A model generated the notes under the pieces. The model was not told where the DNA came from. It ran no database searches and worked only from the letters and a program-made list of their open reading frames with translations. A stretch of 62,123 nt of DNA. Origin: a virus. A program made the position numbers and the translations under genes. The stretch covers positions 1 to 62,123 of IMG/VR virus record IMGVR_UViG_3300033571_004193; one strand, written 5' to 3'. Every line of letters starts with the position of its first letter. Position 1 is the first letter of the stretch. Of this stretch, positions 44,684 through 54,361 are shown one piece after another.

Positions 44684-44992
44684 TTAAAAGACTTCTATCT
44701 TACCGAAGCGAATTACAAAGTCACGGAAGTCTTCCTTGGACTGTTTAGCTTTAAACACATCGTCTTTAGTAGCACGACTAGAGAACTCTAGTGGGTAATT
44801 GTCTCCACCGTTAGATTTAACACGGGCTTGTACAAACTTAACATGCTTACATGTACTACGACCTTTGTAGCCTTGGCATGTGCAATAAAACTTGTTGTCG
44901 TCATCGACAGATACTTCAAAGATTCCTGGACCAGGGGTCTGGGATTGACTTAGAAATACTTGTACAAGTTTAGTATCCATTACCTTGCTCAT
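44684..44992 (-). CDS. SWIM zinc-finger protein
   Basis: 102 residues. YCTCQGYKGRSTCKHVKFV fits the SWIM pattern C-x-C-x(n)-C-x-H. SWIM fingers bind DNA or proteins. It sits between the helicase loader and DnaB, so it may help load or regulate the helicase. Confidence 0.8.
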   Translation of the reverse strand: MSKVMDTKLVQVFLSQSQTPGPGIFEVSVDDDNKFYCTCQGYKGRSTCKHVKFVQARVKSNGGDNYPLEFSSRATKDDVFKAKQSKEDFRDFVIRFGKIEVF

Positions 44993-45675
44993 TCTCGTAG
45001 GTCTCCTTTGTTAGTAACCATTTCATAATATAAGAATGCTTCCTTGGCAAAACTTTCGGTAGCGTCTCCGTAAAGACTACTCCAATCGTCAAGCAAGACG
45101 TTAGTGGTCACTATGGTTGGCAGCCCTTGATTGAACCGTGTACGTAGTACGTGGTGCAACACATTCTTCTGCCATCCGCTTAGGCTAGCGTGTTCCTTAC
45201 CTACATCGTCTATCACTAGGACTCGGATGTTATAGGAGTCATGCGCTTCGCCTAAGACACCATAGTAGAGGACCTCCTCCCAGTCTGTCGGGCTATCCAT
45301 CATGCGACCTTGTAGGGCCAAAACGTCATTAAAGGTCATAAAGTAGCAAGGACGTATTAAAACGCCACCCTCCTCAACATCAAAAGCTTCGATAGGGGAG
45401 TTGAGCATGATGGTCTGGATAATAGATGCAGCCACTGTTGACTTTCCACGACCAGGCTTTCCAGCTAGCAACAACCCCTTACCGCAATCCTTACTAGAAG
45501 AAGCACGGACGTTCTCACCTTTGTTAAAAGTTTTAAGCCAACTTTTAATATCTGCAATATCGTCTTTGTCAGTGTCTTTGCAATCATCCACTGTCCAACC
45601 TAGACGAGCCTTTGGTATGCCAGCAGCTTTAATCCATGAACGACGACGAACCTTTTGGTCTTCAAGTTTGTACAT
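44989..45675 (-). CDS. DnaC-like helicase loader ATPase
   Basis: 228 residues from ATG 45675 (GTG 45678 also possible). Walker A GKPGRGKST (72-80), Walker B VLVIDDVGKEHAS, sensor 1 TIVTTNV, and WSSLYGDATESFA near the C-terminus. IstB/DnaC-type AAA+ protein; loads DnaB. Confidence 0.9.
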   Translation of the reverse strand: MYKLEDQKVRRRSWIKAAGIPKARLGWTVDDCKDTDKDDIADIKSWLKTFNKGENVRASSSKDCGKGLLLAGKPGRGKSTVAASIIQTIMLNSPIEAFDVEEGGVLIRPCYFMTFNDVLALQGRMMDSPTDWEEVLYYGVLGEAHDSYNIRVLVIDDVGKEHASLSGWQKNVLHHVLRTRFNQGLPTIVTTNVLLDDWSSLYGDATESFAKEAFLYYEMVTNKGDLRE

Positions 45676-46580
45676 CACTCAACCCCTAACTGTGCACGAC
45701 GCTTTGCTTTAACAGACTCTACACGTGATAAGTCTTCTGGCGCCAGTGCACGTTTTGCTTCTTCCAACATTGTGGGAGCATACTTTATAAAACCAAAGAA
45801 GAGAGCATCAGGGCTTCGCTTATCTGTATCGTGCTTCTGACTATCAATCCAACGGTCAAGAATTTCTTTTTCAATATCGCCAGTAGTACCAAAATCTGCA
45901 CGGAAATTTTTCATAGCGCTAATAAACGCGGGACGCTGGTTGGTAGTAACCTCACTAATGTGCCACACATTCTTAACCAGTTCCGCAAAGTAATTAACTA
46001 CATCCGTAGGTGTCCACTTCTCAACGGGACGTGAAGCTCTAATCTTTTGGCGGTCAGTGTGCTTCTTCTTCTTAGCCTCTGTGCGTTCCTCAGCCTTGCG
46101 CTTAAGGTCTTTTTCTATCTCTGCTGCTAAGTCATCTGGGTCTAGCCACATGTCGACTCCTTCGATAAATTCTTCTGTTTCTTTATGGGACGCATGGAGT
46201 GCGTCCCCTTGGTTAATAGAATATGCCTCTATGCTATTAGGATAATTAGCTAGAGAGCTATTCTGTGATATAGAGGGACGGGTTTTCCGCAACGGTACCG
46301 TTGCGGGTTTTCCGCTACGGTTCTTCCCATCCTTCATATGTTTCTTGAGGATGTCAATACCCTTTTGGGTAATCTCCACAGTGGACCAAAAGTTCCCGTT
46401 GTAATTCCCTTTAGTCAAGGCTACAAGGTCGTTAGAGCGTAGTTCTATCAAACCTGATAGAACGTAGTCCTTACCCACCCCAAGAGCCTCTGAGAGGCCT
46501 TTGGAGCCTCCTGAGGCCCCTTGTGCGTACACGTGTAGGAGTAGCCCCAAAGCCTTAGGGCTTAGGTGTATCTGTGTCAT
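45675..46580 (-). CDS. Replication initiator-like wHTH protein
   Basis: 301 residues from ATG 46580 (AGGAGG ~13 nt upstream). N-terminal winged HTH (GLLLHVYAQGASGGSKGLSEAL, then VGKDYVLSGLIEL), a charged linker, and a C-terminal helical domain (DVVNYFAELVKNVW) like DnaD/replisome organiser proteins. Located directly before the loader. Confidence 0.75.
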   Translation of the reverse strand: MTQIHLSPKALGLLLHVYAQGASGGSKGLSEALGVGKDYVLSGLIELRSNDLVALTKGNYNGNFWSTVEITQKGIDILKKHMKDGKNRSGKPATVPLRKTRPSISQNSSLANYPNSIEAYSINQGDALHASHKETEEFIEGVDMWLDPDDLAAEIEKDLKRKAEERTEAKKKKHTDRQKIRASRPVEKWTPTDVVNYFAELVKNVWHISEVTTNQRPAFISAMKNFRADFGTTGDIEKEILDRWIDSQKHDTDKRSPDALFFGFIKYAPTMLEEAKRALAPEDLSRVESVKAKRRAQLGVE

Positions 46581-47226
46581 TACGGCCAAATTCCTCCTTG
46601 AAAGCGCGGGCAAAGATGCGGGCTATCTCTTCGACCCCCGCGTAGAGATTCTCAAGACCTTCGTCGTCGTCTTCTTCTTCGTCTTCGTACTCTTCGTCAT
46701 CTTCTTCTTCACTGCCTTCTTCTTCCTCCGCGGCATCTTCCTCTATCTCCTTTGCGGTCACTTGTTCTTTCTCTGGGAAGTTAATCACCTCTGCCTTTTT
46801 AATATCAGCAGATGGATTGATTGGGACTAGGCCATCGGTAAGGTCAAAGCATTTAATCTCAGCTTTCTTACATGCAACTAGGATGTCTAGAGAAGTATTA
46901 TCTTCATCAGACCATAGAAGAAGCGCCGTTGCCTTTTCTCCCACAATTATTTCAACAGCCTTGTTAATTGGGTCTGGGTCATTAATCATAGAACCAGCGG
47001 GAAGGTTAGTTAGGTTAGCGCCTTCCGATGCTATGTAAACAACCTCTTTGTTTTTTTCTTTTGCATACTGTGCAGCAAAAACTTGGGAAGGCGTTGGGTT
47101 ACCAAAGATTGGCATAACAACAATGCCATCTGCACCATTGGCATAGTAATGGTCTTCCATTAGTGCCTCAATGTTTGCGCGACTTGTCGCACCGTTTCCT
47201 GCTACCAGTACATAGTACTTGTCCAT
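46555..47226 (-). CDS. Rossmann-like protein with very acidic tail
   Basis: 223 residues. The first ~130 residues are alpha/beta (YYVLVAGNGATSR; VVYIASEGANL; ALLLWSDEDN), suggesting a nucleotide- or small-molecule-binding fold. Residues ~155-195 are mostly Glu/Asp, then a helix. The acidic block could mimic DNA or bind a basic partner such as the initiator encoded just downstream. No family assigned. Confidence 0.75.
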   Translation of the reverse strand: MDKYYVLVAGNGATSRANIEALMEDHYYANGADGIVVMPIFGNPTPSQVFAAQYAKEKNKEVVYIASEGANLTNLPAGSMINDPDPINKAVEIIVGEKATALLLWSDEDNTSLDILVACKKAEIKCFDLTDGLVPINPSADIKKAEVINFPEKEQVTAKEIEEDAAEEEEGSEEEDDEEYEDEEEDDDEGLENLYAGVEEIARIFARAFKEEFGRNDTDTPKP

Positions 47227-47258
47227 GTGGACCTCCTTAGGTGGCCCACATACTACAC

Positions 47259-47540
47259 CTATTCGTCGCGGGCGCTATTAATTACGGCAGGTCTATAGGT
47301 GGCTACCCTCTCTACAAGGGCTAGTAAAGCTGCCCCTAGGAATGCTCCCGCTATGGTGTAGAGGATGTAGCTTTTAGTAGTTGAAACTTCAACTAAATAC
47401 ACAGCTACTGCTGAGAACAAAATAGAGAATCCAGCATTTAATATTTGAATGCCAATAAAAATACTAAGCACATCTAACAAGGAACGTATAGAAGCTAGGA
47501 AGAACCCTGTAAAGCATCCAATAAGAAGTAGCTCAAGCAT
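47259..47540 (-). CDS. Small membrane protein (three segments)
   Basis: 93 residues with hydrophobic stretches near 1-18, 25-52 and 58-78 and a polar C-terminus. It lies between tail and replication genes. A holin is possible by topology, but no lysin gene is next to it. Confidence 0.7.
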   Translation of the reverse strand: MLELLLIGCFTGFFLASIRSLLDVLSIFIGIQILNAGFSILFSAVAVYLVEVSTTKSYILYTIAGAFLGAALLALVERVATYRPAVINSARDE

Positions 47541-47552
47541 GAGCCTATCCTA

Positions 47553-50102
47553 CTACGTATTTGGCTGTGCTAGGTATATCGCGTAGGTGGAGCCGCTAGT
47601 AATCCACTCTTCCAAAGCTCCCTTGGTTATACGAACCTGGATAGCCACGCGATTCTTGTAGTAGTGGCTACGCCCTTGGTTAGGGGTTGAGCCTTCCCAG
47701 AACAGGTCCTGCCCTGGGATGATGCGACCGTTAGTGCCATCAAAGTAATCTAGTACTAAACCAGAGTTTTCAAAAAGTGCTTCTTTAACCAAAACAGTTC
47801 TAGAAGATGCGCTTGCTGTCCAAGTTAAACTAACAGTTGCGTAGGCTGCCGTAGCTGGGGCTAAGGCAGAAACACTTGGACGCGAGTAGTCAGCGTTGGT
47901 AAATGTCATAGCTTGAGTGCTAGTAGACAATAGAGTCTTTGATGAGTCGTACCATAAGATGTTTACAGAACCACTACCGCTAGTTTGAGTTCCACCCTTA
48001 ACGTATAAGCTAAATGTGTAAGAAGAGCTAGGGTAGAAAATCTTCATGTATTGAGTGTTGTTAGTAAAAGACCTAAGAGTTACAAGACCAGCTGCTGTTG
48101 ATGTAACTGTTGGTATATCAGATGGTCGTGTAATAGTTCCGTTAACTAATGACCAAGGTTGAAAAGTACTGCTTACATTAAAGAACGTAGGATTAACTAG
48201 CTCGTTTATACGATTAGCTTTAAGAGTAATGTGAGCTTGACGAGCTTCATCAAAGTCAGTAACACTGCTAGCCTGTTCAAATTGACAGTTGTCAAAGTAG
48301 TGATGTTCGTTAGATGCGGCGTTTGCTACGTTAGACACTGTAAGAACAGGTACAGCGTAGTAAGACTCTTGAACAAGTTTAGTTGTAACAAGGAATCCAG
48401 AACCAGTAGCGCTTCCAATATCTGTTTTATTTAAAGTAAATACTGTAGTTGTATCAGCGCCTTTACCACCGTTAATAACGGCAATAGATATCACAGCTCC
48501 ATTAAAGATAGTAACGTTAACTCGTGGAAGAGTTGAGGGTTGTTTTCCAGACACATAAGTTAAAGGAACGTTTGCGTATGTACCATCTACATACCCTGTT
48601 CCAGCAGTGCTGTTATATGGGTTAAAGGTAATATTACATGGAGCATTTGCTGAAACTGTTCCTCTTGCAGAGAAAGAGCCTGCAACGTTAGATACAGAGC
48701 TACCTGTAGTTGTAGCCATAAAAGTGCCGAGGCGGTCGTACCAGCTAATGCCTGCGGTAAAAGTTCTAGAAGTTACGCTAGCCGCCGAATAGGCGCTAAA
48801 CGTGTATTGGTCTCCAGAGGTTACTGGAATTCCATAGACAATAGGATTAGACGAACCGCAGTTAATAGTAACAACTGCAGCACTAGAACCAGCGTTACCT
48901 AATGAAAGATACCCATTTTGCTTGTTTGGGTATAAAGCAGGGGCAGTGGGTTCATTACGGGCTTCTGGGTACGGGGTAACAATTGGGTAGCTTTGAGTAT
49001 CTGGATTAAACGCAGAAACTAATGCGATATTAGGAGCCACAATATTTACGTCAATACCTGTAGGGTCTGAGCCCGTAATAGCAACAGGAGTTATAGAATT
49101 AAACTTAGGAATTTTAAAGCCACTCAAAGTTACAAAGTCACCTACGGTATACCCGTTTACTCCAATGTTTAAGTGAACAGTATTAGAGTTTACAAAGAAA
49201 GAGTTAACAATATCTTTTTTAATATGACGCAAGGTTCCGCTACCGTCACTAGAAGCCCAACGCCCGACCCCCTCTTCAAATGAGGAGTCGTTGTAATCAA
49301 GCATAAGGTTGTGACTTGTTTTGATACCTTCTACTACAGGGTGAACAGACCCATCAATTGGGGAAGGGCATGCCCATCCCGTAAACGCTTTAACGTATTG
49401 TCTAATGCCCTGAGATGAACCTTTTTCTTTTGATAACTGTAATGAGTCACGTACTAAAACTCTAGAGTTTTGAAACCCAATTTCAGGTTCAAAAGTAACT
49501 CCAAATTGATTTAATAAAAGGGGAATGACTGTATTAGACATTTGTTCAAAGTTATATCGTTCAAACAATGTTTCAACAGTTCCCTTAATGTAGTCAAACT
49601 GATAGCCAAATAAAGATAAGAACTCTTTTAAATCATTGTTTTCATCAGGAATAGATGCTACGTAGGGAGTTGTTAATTTTGTAATTTTTGGCATTAAGTC
49701 ATAGAGGCGAGTTCCACCACCGTAGTTAGGTACAGCAAACCCAATTACTTTACCTGCTAACACCCACGTATTTTGAGTTGTTTCACGTACAAATAAAGAA
49801 TAGTAGTAAAACTTTGGTTTTTCTAAAGTTGCTCTATCAACATAGGAATCATCATTCTCTATCTTTAAAGTAGAGAATACATTTATACCATCTGTTATGT
49901 TTACTGGAAATCCGTAAGGACTTCTCATAATTTTCATCTGGTCCCAGTCACCAATTGGTACAGACCATTTAAGGGTTATCTCTAAATAATTAGAGGACGT
50001 GGCTGTAACTGGAGAGGCATCAAACGTTAAGGGGTTATCACTACCGTAGTAGCTTAAAGGAAAACTGGGAGAGCTATAGTAATCAAGGCCGTAACGTGAC
50101 AT
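47553..50102 (-). CDS. Baseplate/tail protein (P2 gpI-like) with receptor-binding repeats
   Basis: 849 residues. Residues ~170-250 (LLLNQFGVTFEPEIGFQNSRVLV...KGSSQGIRQYVKAF) match the tail protein I / baseplate-periphery family. Two later segments, around residues 400-520 and 670-800, each read YTFSxYs...ISWYD/ILWYD...F-E...FD, like jelly-roll carbohydrate-binding modules. Likely anchors to the wedge and binds the cell surface. Last structural gene of the tail operon. Confidence 0.8.
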   Translation of the reverse strand: MSRYGLDYYSSPSFPLSYYGSDNPLTFDASPVTATSSNYLEITLKWSVPIGDWDQMKIMRSPYGFPVNITDGINVFSTLKIENDDSYVDRATLEKPKFYYYSLFVRETTQNTWVLAGKVIGFAVPNYGGGTRLYDLMPKITKLTTPYVASIPDENNDLKEFLSLFGYQFDYIKGTVETLFERYNFEQMSNTVIPLLLNQFGVTFEPEIGFQNSRVLVRDSLQLSKEKGSSQGIRQYVKAFTGWACPSPIDGSVHPVVEGIKTSHNLMLDYNDSSFEEGVGRWASSDGSGTLRHIKKDIVNSFFVNSNTVHLNIGVNGYTVGDFVTLSGFKIPKFNSITPVAITGSDPTGIDVNIVAPNIALVSAFNPDTQSYPIVTPYPEARNEPTAPALYPNKQNGYLSLGNAGSSAAVVTINCGSSNPIVYGIPVTSGDQYTFSAYSAASVTSRTFTAGISWYDRLGTFMATTTGSSVSNVAGSFSARGTVSANAPCNITFNPYNSTAGTGYVDGTYANVPLTYVSGKQPSTLPRVNVTIFNGAVISIAVINGGKGADTTTVFTLNKTDIGSATGSGFLVTTKLVQESYYAVPVLTVSNVANAASNEHHYFDNCQFEQASSVTDFDEARQAHITLKANRINELVNPTFFNVSSTFQPWSLVNGTITRPSDIPTVTSTAAGLVTLRSFTNNTQYMKIFYPSSSYTFSLYVKGGTQTSGSGSVNILWYDSSKTLLSTSTQAMTFTNADYSRPSVSALAPATAAYATVSLTWTASASSRTVLVKEALFENSGLVLDYFDGTNGRIIPGQDLFWEGSTPNQGRSHYYKNRVAIQVRITKGALEEWITSGSTYAIYLAQPNT

Positions 50103-50103
50103 C

Positions 50104-51819
50104 TTATTCGATGCCTCCAGTTGTAGTTAATTCTAGAGTACCTAATTGAGGCAACTCATTAGTAGAGCAGATGATGTCTCTAACTGTAAGAACTGTGACT
50201 TTTGCAGTCGACCCACCAACAGCTGTAGTAGGAACTGCAGTTGCAATACATACATAGCTGAACGTTGTTGGAGCAGTAGCTGTAATAACATATGTGCCAT
50301 TAAATGTGGCATCTACATTTGTAATCAACACAGTCTGACCAACAGATAAATTGTGGGTAGCTGAAGTAGTAAGTGTTGCTACGTTACTTGTAAGCACTTT
50401 GTTGTTAATAGTAAAAGTTTGCTCTTCATCTGAACGTACTAGCTTAGACACAGCTACTCTTGACACGCCAGGCACAGCATTAACAGAGCTTAGTAAATCT
50501 TGTAAGTTAATTCGGTCGTTAAAAGCCACGTTATCAAAATCAAATAGGCTTTCAATAGCAGATTGAATATCAGCTGTAACCTTAGCTTTAACGTATTGAG
50601 GAAGTAACACACAATCAAGTTTAACTTGCGCTGGTACATACTTAGGAGGTTGGAAAGTAAGGGTTGTTCCTGGAGGAGTTTTATCCGAGAAGAACGCATA
50701 GACTTTTTCAACTAGGTTATTAAAAACTGTTGATGCAGTTAAGCCATCGGATTGAAGTCCAGAGTCTCCGTAAGGAGCCAAATAGATAGTAATACTGCTG
50801 TAGACCTCAGCAATAGAAATAGCTTTAGCTACTCCTTGTACCTGTACAGCTAAAGAAGAATAGTCTGCTAAAGATACAGCGCGACTTAATGCTCTAATAC
50901 TTAGCGGAGCATTTATTCTAATAGAATCTGTTGTTTCTGGGTCAGCGCCACCAGTAGCAGCTCCTGATACTTGTCCAACAGTTTGATTAACAACAGTTAA
51001 TCCTGTTGTTTGATTAGTAAGAATAAACTTAATAGTGTTAGCTGATACGTTGCCTTGAACGCCGCCACCTACACGATAGGTAGCAACAATTTGAGCTCCA
51101 TTAGGTGGAACTCGACCACTGATACCGTCTCCAAATGTTACAAATGTAACGTCTTCAGCGTCAGCCTCTGCTGTAAATACGGGGTCAAATTCCTGATAGT
51201 CAATTAGATATGAAACTTGTGAGTAGTTAACTCCAGAAACAACTATTGAAACGCTACCATTGATAACAGGACTTTGTGCTAACTCAAAAATTTGATTAGG
51301 TCCGCCGTCAGAAACTCCAATAACTTCGTTAACTACTGTCTCACCTTGAGTTGCTCTAACCGTTTGAGAACCATTTATTGTTCCAGCTTTTGCTGGAACT
51401 GTTATAGCAGCGTCAGTTTCAAACACTACCTGAGTTCTTTGACCATTGTTTACTACGCTTGTTGCTACCTGTGTGCTTTTTGGTACAGTAATTGGGTTAG
51501 CAGTTGAGTTTTGAAAAGTAAGAAGGACGGTAGAAGGTGACGCTGACGTAGGAATGTAACCAAGAATTTTTGCAATTTGAAGTACGCTAGCTTTTTGACT
51601 GGCTGTAGATAAGAAAGACTCGTTAAGAGAGCGGTCAATATAAAAGTTTAGTTCGTCTCCAATGTATGAAAACAGCTCAATCATAACCATGCCAAAGTCT
51701 GCAGGGTCGCGGTTAGTCCACTTAGGTGCAAAGTTAGGAATAAGACTTATTAAATCTGCTCTTATAGCTTCATAGTCTCTAGAGGTGTAGTCCACCTGAG
51801 GTACAAAATTATCAGCCAT
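50104..51819 (-). CDS. Baseplate wedge protein, J / gp47-like
   Basis: 571 residues. DYTSRDYEAIRADLISLIPNFAPKW and DFGMVMIELFSYIGDELNFYIDRSLNE at the start, a beta-rich middle, and SRAVSLADYSSLAVQVQGVAKA at ~300 are hallmarks of the baseplate J family. Joins gp25-like and fibre-bearing parts. Confidence 0.92.
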   Translation of the reverse strand: MADNFVPQVDYTSRDYEAIRADLISLIPNFAPKWTNRDPADFGMVMIELFSYIGDELNFYIDRSLNESFLSTASQKASVLQIAKILGYIPTSASPSTVLLTFQNSTANPITVPKSTQVATSVVNNGQRTQVVFETDAAITVPAKAGTINGSQTVRATQGETVVNEVIGVSDGGPNQIFELAQSPVINGSVSIVVSGVNYSQVSYLIDYQEFDPVFTAEADAEDVTFVTFGDGISGRVPPNGAQIVATYRVGGGVQGNVSANTIKFILTNQTTGLTVVNQTVGQVSGAATGGADPETTDSIRINAPLSIRALSRAVSLADYSSLAVQVQGVAKAISIAEVYSSITIYLAPYGDSGLQSDGLTASTVFNNLVEKVYAFFSDKTPPGTTLTFQPPKYVPAQVKLDCVLLPQYVKAKVTADIQSAIESLFDFDNVAFNDRINLQDLLSSVNAVPGVSRVAVSKLVRSDEEQTFTINNKVLTSNVATLTTSATHNLSVGQTVLITNVDATFNGTYVITATAPTTFSYVCIATAVPTTAVGGSTAKVTVLTVRDIICSTNELPQLGTLELTTTGGIE

Positions 51820-51820
51820 T

Positions 51821-52222
51821 TTATCTTATCTCCCTTATAAGTTCCCCTGCTCGTGTAAGCAGTTGTGTTTTTATATTTAATGAATCAATAATGCCTTCTC
51901 CATTTTTATTATAAAAAATAGTACATTCTAATGCATCATTAACAACGTTTGCAGTTACCCTTATTAAAGTAAGGTACGAAAACCAAGTGCTAAAACATCC
52001 AGCAACTGATTCAGATACAAGTTCTATAGCATCATTTTCATTTTCAAAAGCTGCTTTTTGCGCGTCCGTACCAAAGTTAGGTCGCATTACACGCTCGTCA
52101 AAGCTAGTCATTACAGCTAATACAACTCGGTCTTGAATAATTTTTCTAAGGTCTGTTGTGTATGCAATTTCCCCAGCACTGTTAAAAGAAAAGGGTAGAG
52201 ATATAGCGCGTTGTTCAGCCAT
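51821..52222 (-). CDS. gp25-like baseplate wedge protein
   Basis: 133 residues. SLPFSFNSAGEIAYTTDLRKIIQDRVVLAV then FDERVMRPNFGT is the gp25/W family core (lysozyme-related fold without known catalysis). Sits between the spike and J genes, as in other contractile tails. Confidence 0.92.
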   Translation of the reverse strand: MAEQRAISLPFSFNSAGEIAYTTDLRKIIQDRVVLAVMTSFDERVMRPNFGTDAQKAAFENENDAIELVSESVAGCFSTWFSYLTLIRVTANVVNDALECTIFYNKNGEGIIDSLNIKTQLLTRAGELIREIR

Positions 52223-52748
52223 CTAACTCAACTCCCATCCACACTGGATAATTAGGGTCTCCACCTATAAACATAACCCACACCTTTTGACCAACTCTAG
52301 GTACAAGTCTATGGGGTGTATGCTCAGGAGTCTGGTTTGTCTCCTGGTCATCATTCCATTTTTCATCTTTATCAGCATCCGTTTCATGCTCATGGTCAAG
52401 GCTAAGGTTGTTACCTGTGTGATTATTAGTATGAGTTAAAGTCTGGGTAGCACTAAAGGTGTGGGTGTGGGAACCAAAGGTGCTGACTGTGGCTGGTCCA
52501 GAGGTACCTGATACAGATACAGCGTGGTCTCCATGGGCATTAAGCAAAGCAGCTACCTCAGCTGCTAAGTGCTTCTTATGGTCAGGGTGGTTAGAGTTAG
52601 CAATTACTGGAAGGCATGGTCTAGCCCACTCTGTAACCTCTTGCCCCATAACTTGAGGAACCTGAAGTTTAATACGGCTATCGTTTTCTGGGTCGTCAAC
52701 GTCAGCGCAGATACCTTGATAGATACCATAGAACTTTAACTCATCCAT
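52215..52748 (-). CDS. Baseplate spike protein (gp5/gpV OB-fold) with His-rich tip
   Basis: 177 residues. IYQGICADVDDPENDSRIKLQVPQV is the OB-fold of gp5/gpV spike proteins. A middle segment rich in His (SHTHTF; THTNNHTG; DHEHET) lies where the beta-helix tip would be, and GQKVWVMFIGGDPNYPVWMG resumes the OB-fold. Punctures the outer layers during infection. Confidence 0.85.
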   Translation of the reverse strand: MDELKFYGIYQGICADVDDPENDSRIKLQVPQVMGQEVTEWARPCLPVIANSNHPDHKKHLAAEVAALLNAHGDHAVSVSGTSGPATVSTFGSHTHTFSATQTLTHTNNHTGNNLSLDHEHETDADKDEKWNDDQETNQTPEHTPHRLVPRVGQKVWVMFIGGDPNYPVWMGVELDG

Positions 52749-54079
52749 TAACTAGCCTTTTTCTGCAATCGTTTAGTGACCTGAAGTGGCCTTCTTTTTT
52801 CTACAAACGTTACTTTTTTAATAGGAGTTGTTGTTTTCCATAAAGATGGCGCTGCTACTTTAGCTGCTGGTTTTGTTCGGTTTCCTATCTTACCAAAGCT
52901 TACCGTGTTTCGTTTATTTGATGGAACACTGTTTCTAATGATTTTAGACCTTGGGACTTTTTTAGTTTGTTTAATTCCAGGGGTAACTTTTCTTATCTTT
53001 GTTGATGGAGGGCGGCTTACTAAAGTTCCACCAAAACTTATAGCCTTACCTAGAGAATCAGCACCTAGATATAACTCAGTTACATAAGAAAATACGTCGC
53101 GTTCTGTTTCAATGACCTTATGTTGGGTTCCTAAGATTACCCAATATCCGCTATAGGTTGAGCCAATGCCGTCTAGGTATATAGGCATGTTAGGTCTTAG
53201 GTCTGGCTCACCAAGTACAGTGGCTGAAGCTCTATACGGAAAAGAAGCACGTAGGTCTGCAGCCTCTGCTTCATATGCAGCTACCTCAGGGTTAGGAGCA
53301 ACAATCCCAGTATTAAAACGGTCAAACATTTCGTATTGAGATATTGACTTTGTTTTAGGAGGTCTCTTTTGTTTAGTAACAGACATAGGTGCTTTGGCAA
53401 GTCTATCTACGCCTTGCACAGCATGGGCAGCTTTCATGTCATCCCCATCAAAAGACAAGGACTCACTGATAATAGGTTTAAAACTATAAAGTGTAGAACC
53501 AGCAGGGTTGCCTTCTTCTCTCATCATGAAGACGCTAGCTTCGTCCCTATAGTTTTTAAAGTCTTCCATTGTAGGCTCAAAGTAAATCTCAGTATTTTGA
53601 GTTCTAATTGTGTAGCCAATTTGTTTAGCTAGACGTACTAGCATTTGCCAATCAGTTGTTCCCGCATGAGAGATTTGTTCAAATATGCGTGGGTGCGGTA
53701 TTCCATAATAGGTAAGGCCGTGTTTTGATGCAAGGTCTCTCACTACTTGGTCAGCTGTATGGTCCCTGTAAACTTTTTGAGAAGCCTGCTTTAAAGGAAA
53801 AGAACCTCCTATTAAAACAACTTCTGTAAATGCTTTTCCAGGAGTTCTATTAGGTTCAATGTGGTGCACATACCCATAAAAATTTCTTTTAGATGTTGTT
53901 CCTCTAATCTGTACAGAAACAGGAAGACCTGGTTTTATTGAGTCATAGCTCATGTCCCAGTCTTTAAACATGATGCTCATCATTTCATGTTCATAGTTTT
54001 TTTGATACAAAGTAGCGCTGTAAACTCTGTTAGGAGTATTTACAGCGTCTTCAAATGTAACTGTTATAAATTTAAACAT
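52748..54079 (-). CDS. Tail hub protein (gpD/gp27-like)
   Basis: 443 residues. YKFKNYEHEMMSIMFKD-type start, SVQIRGTT..FYGYVHHIEP and DQVVRDLASKHGL follow the late control D / gp27 pattern; the C-terminal ~90 residues are very basic (Lys/Arg/Pro). Forms the hub trimer above the spike. Confidence 0.82.
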   Translation of the reverse strand: MFKFITVTFEDAVNTPNRVYSATLYQKNYEHEMMSIMFKDWDMSYDSIKPGLPVSVQIRGTTSKRNFYGYVHHIEPNRTPGKAFTEVVLIGGSFPLKQASQKVYRDHTADQVVRDLASKHGLTYYGIPHPRIFEQISHAGTTDWQMLVRLAKQIGYTIRTQNTEIYFEPTMEDFKNYRDEASVFMMREEGNPAGSTLYSFKPIISESLSFDGDDMKAAHAVQGVDRLAKAPMSVTKQKRPPKTKSISQYEMFDRFNTGIVAPNPEVAAYEAEAADLRASFPYRASATVLGEPDLRPNMPIYLDGIGSTYSGYWVILGTQHKVIETERDVFSYVTELYLGADSLGKAISFGGTLVSRPPSTKIRKVTPGIKQTKKVPRSKIIRNSVPSNKRNTVSFGKIGNRTKPAAKVAAPSLWKTTTPIKKVTFVEKRRPLQVTKRLQKKAS

Positions 54080-54353
54080 TAGGAATCCTAAGAATTGTCC
54101 CAGATGGAATATTAGTAAAGTCTTTTATTTCTGGATTATATTCAGCAATTACCCACCAAAAAGATGGGGCCTTGTAGTATTTATAAGCTAAGGTATCTAA
54201 GCGCTCCCCCATAGAATATGTGTGTTCAAAGTATGTAACTCTGCCTAGGTCGGTCATAGAATAAAAAACTGCAGGGTTTTCATCACCGTTTTCTTTTGTT
54301 GAAAAGAAATCAATAAGAGAGTACTCGTATCTGGAACCTGAATAAATAGTCAT
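54072..54353 (-). CDS. LysM-domain baseplate protein
   Basis: 93 residues. SMGERLDTLAYKYYKAPSFWWVIAEYN followed by IPSGTILRIP is a LysM-like fold as in gpX/gp53 baseplate proteins. Overlaps the hub gene by 8 nt. Confidence 0.85.
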   Translation of the reverse strand: MTIYSGSRYEYSLIDFFSTKENGDENPAVFYSMTDLGRVTYFEHTYSMGERLDTLAYKYYKAPSFWWVIAEYNPEIKDFTNIPSGTILRIPNV

Positions 54354-54361
54354 AGTGTCTC

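Noticed and set aside
47259-47540. Holin
   Set aside because: Topology allows it, but no endolysin is nearby and small membrane proteins are common in phages.
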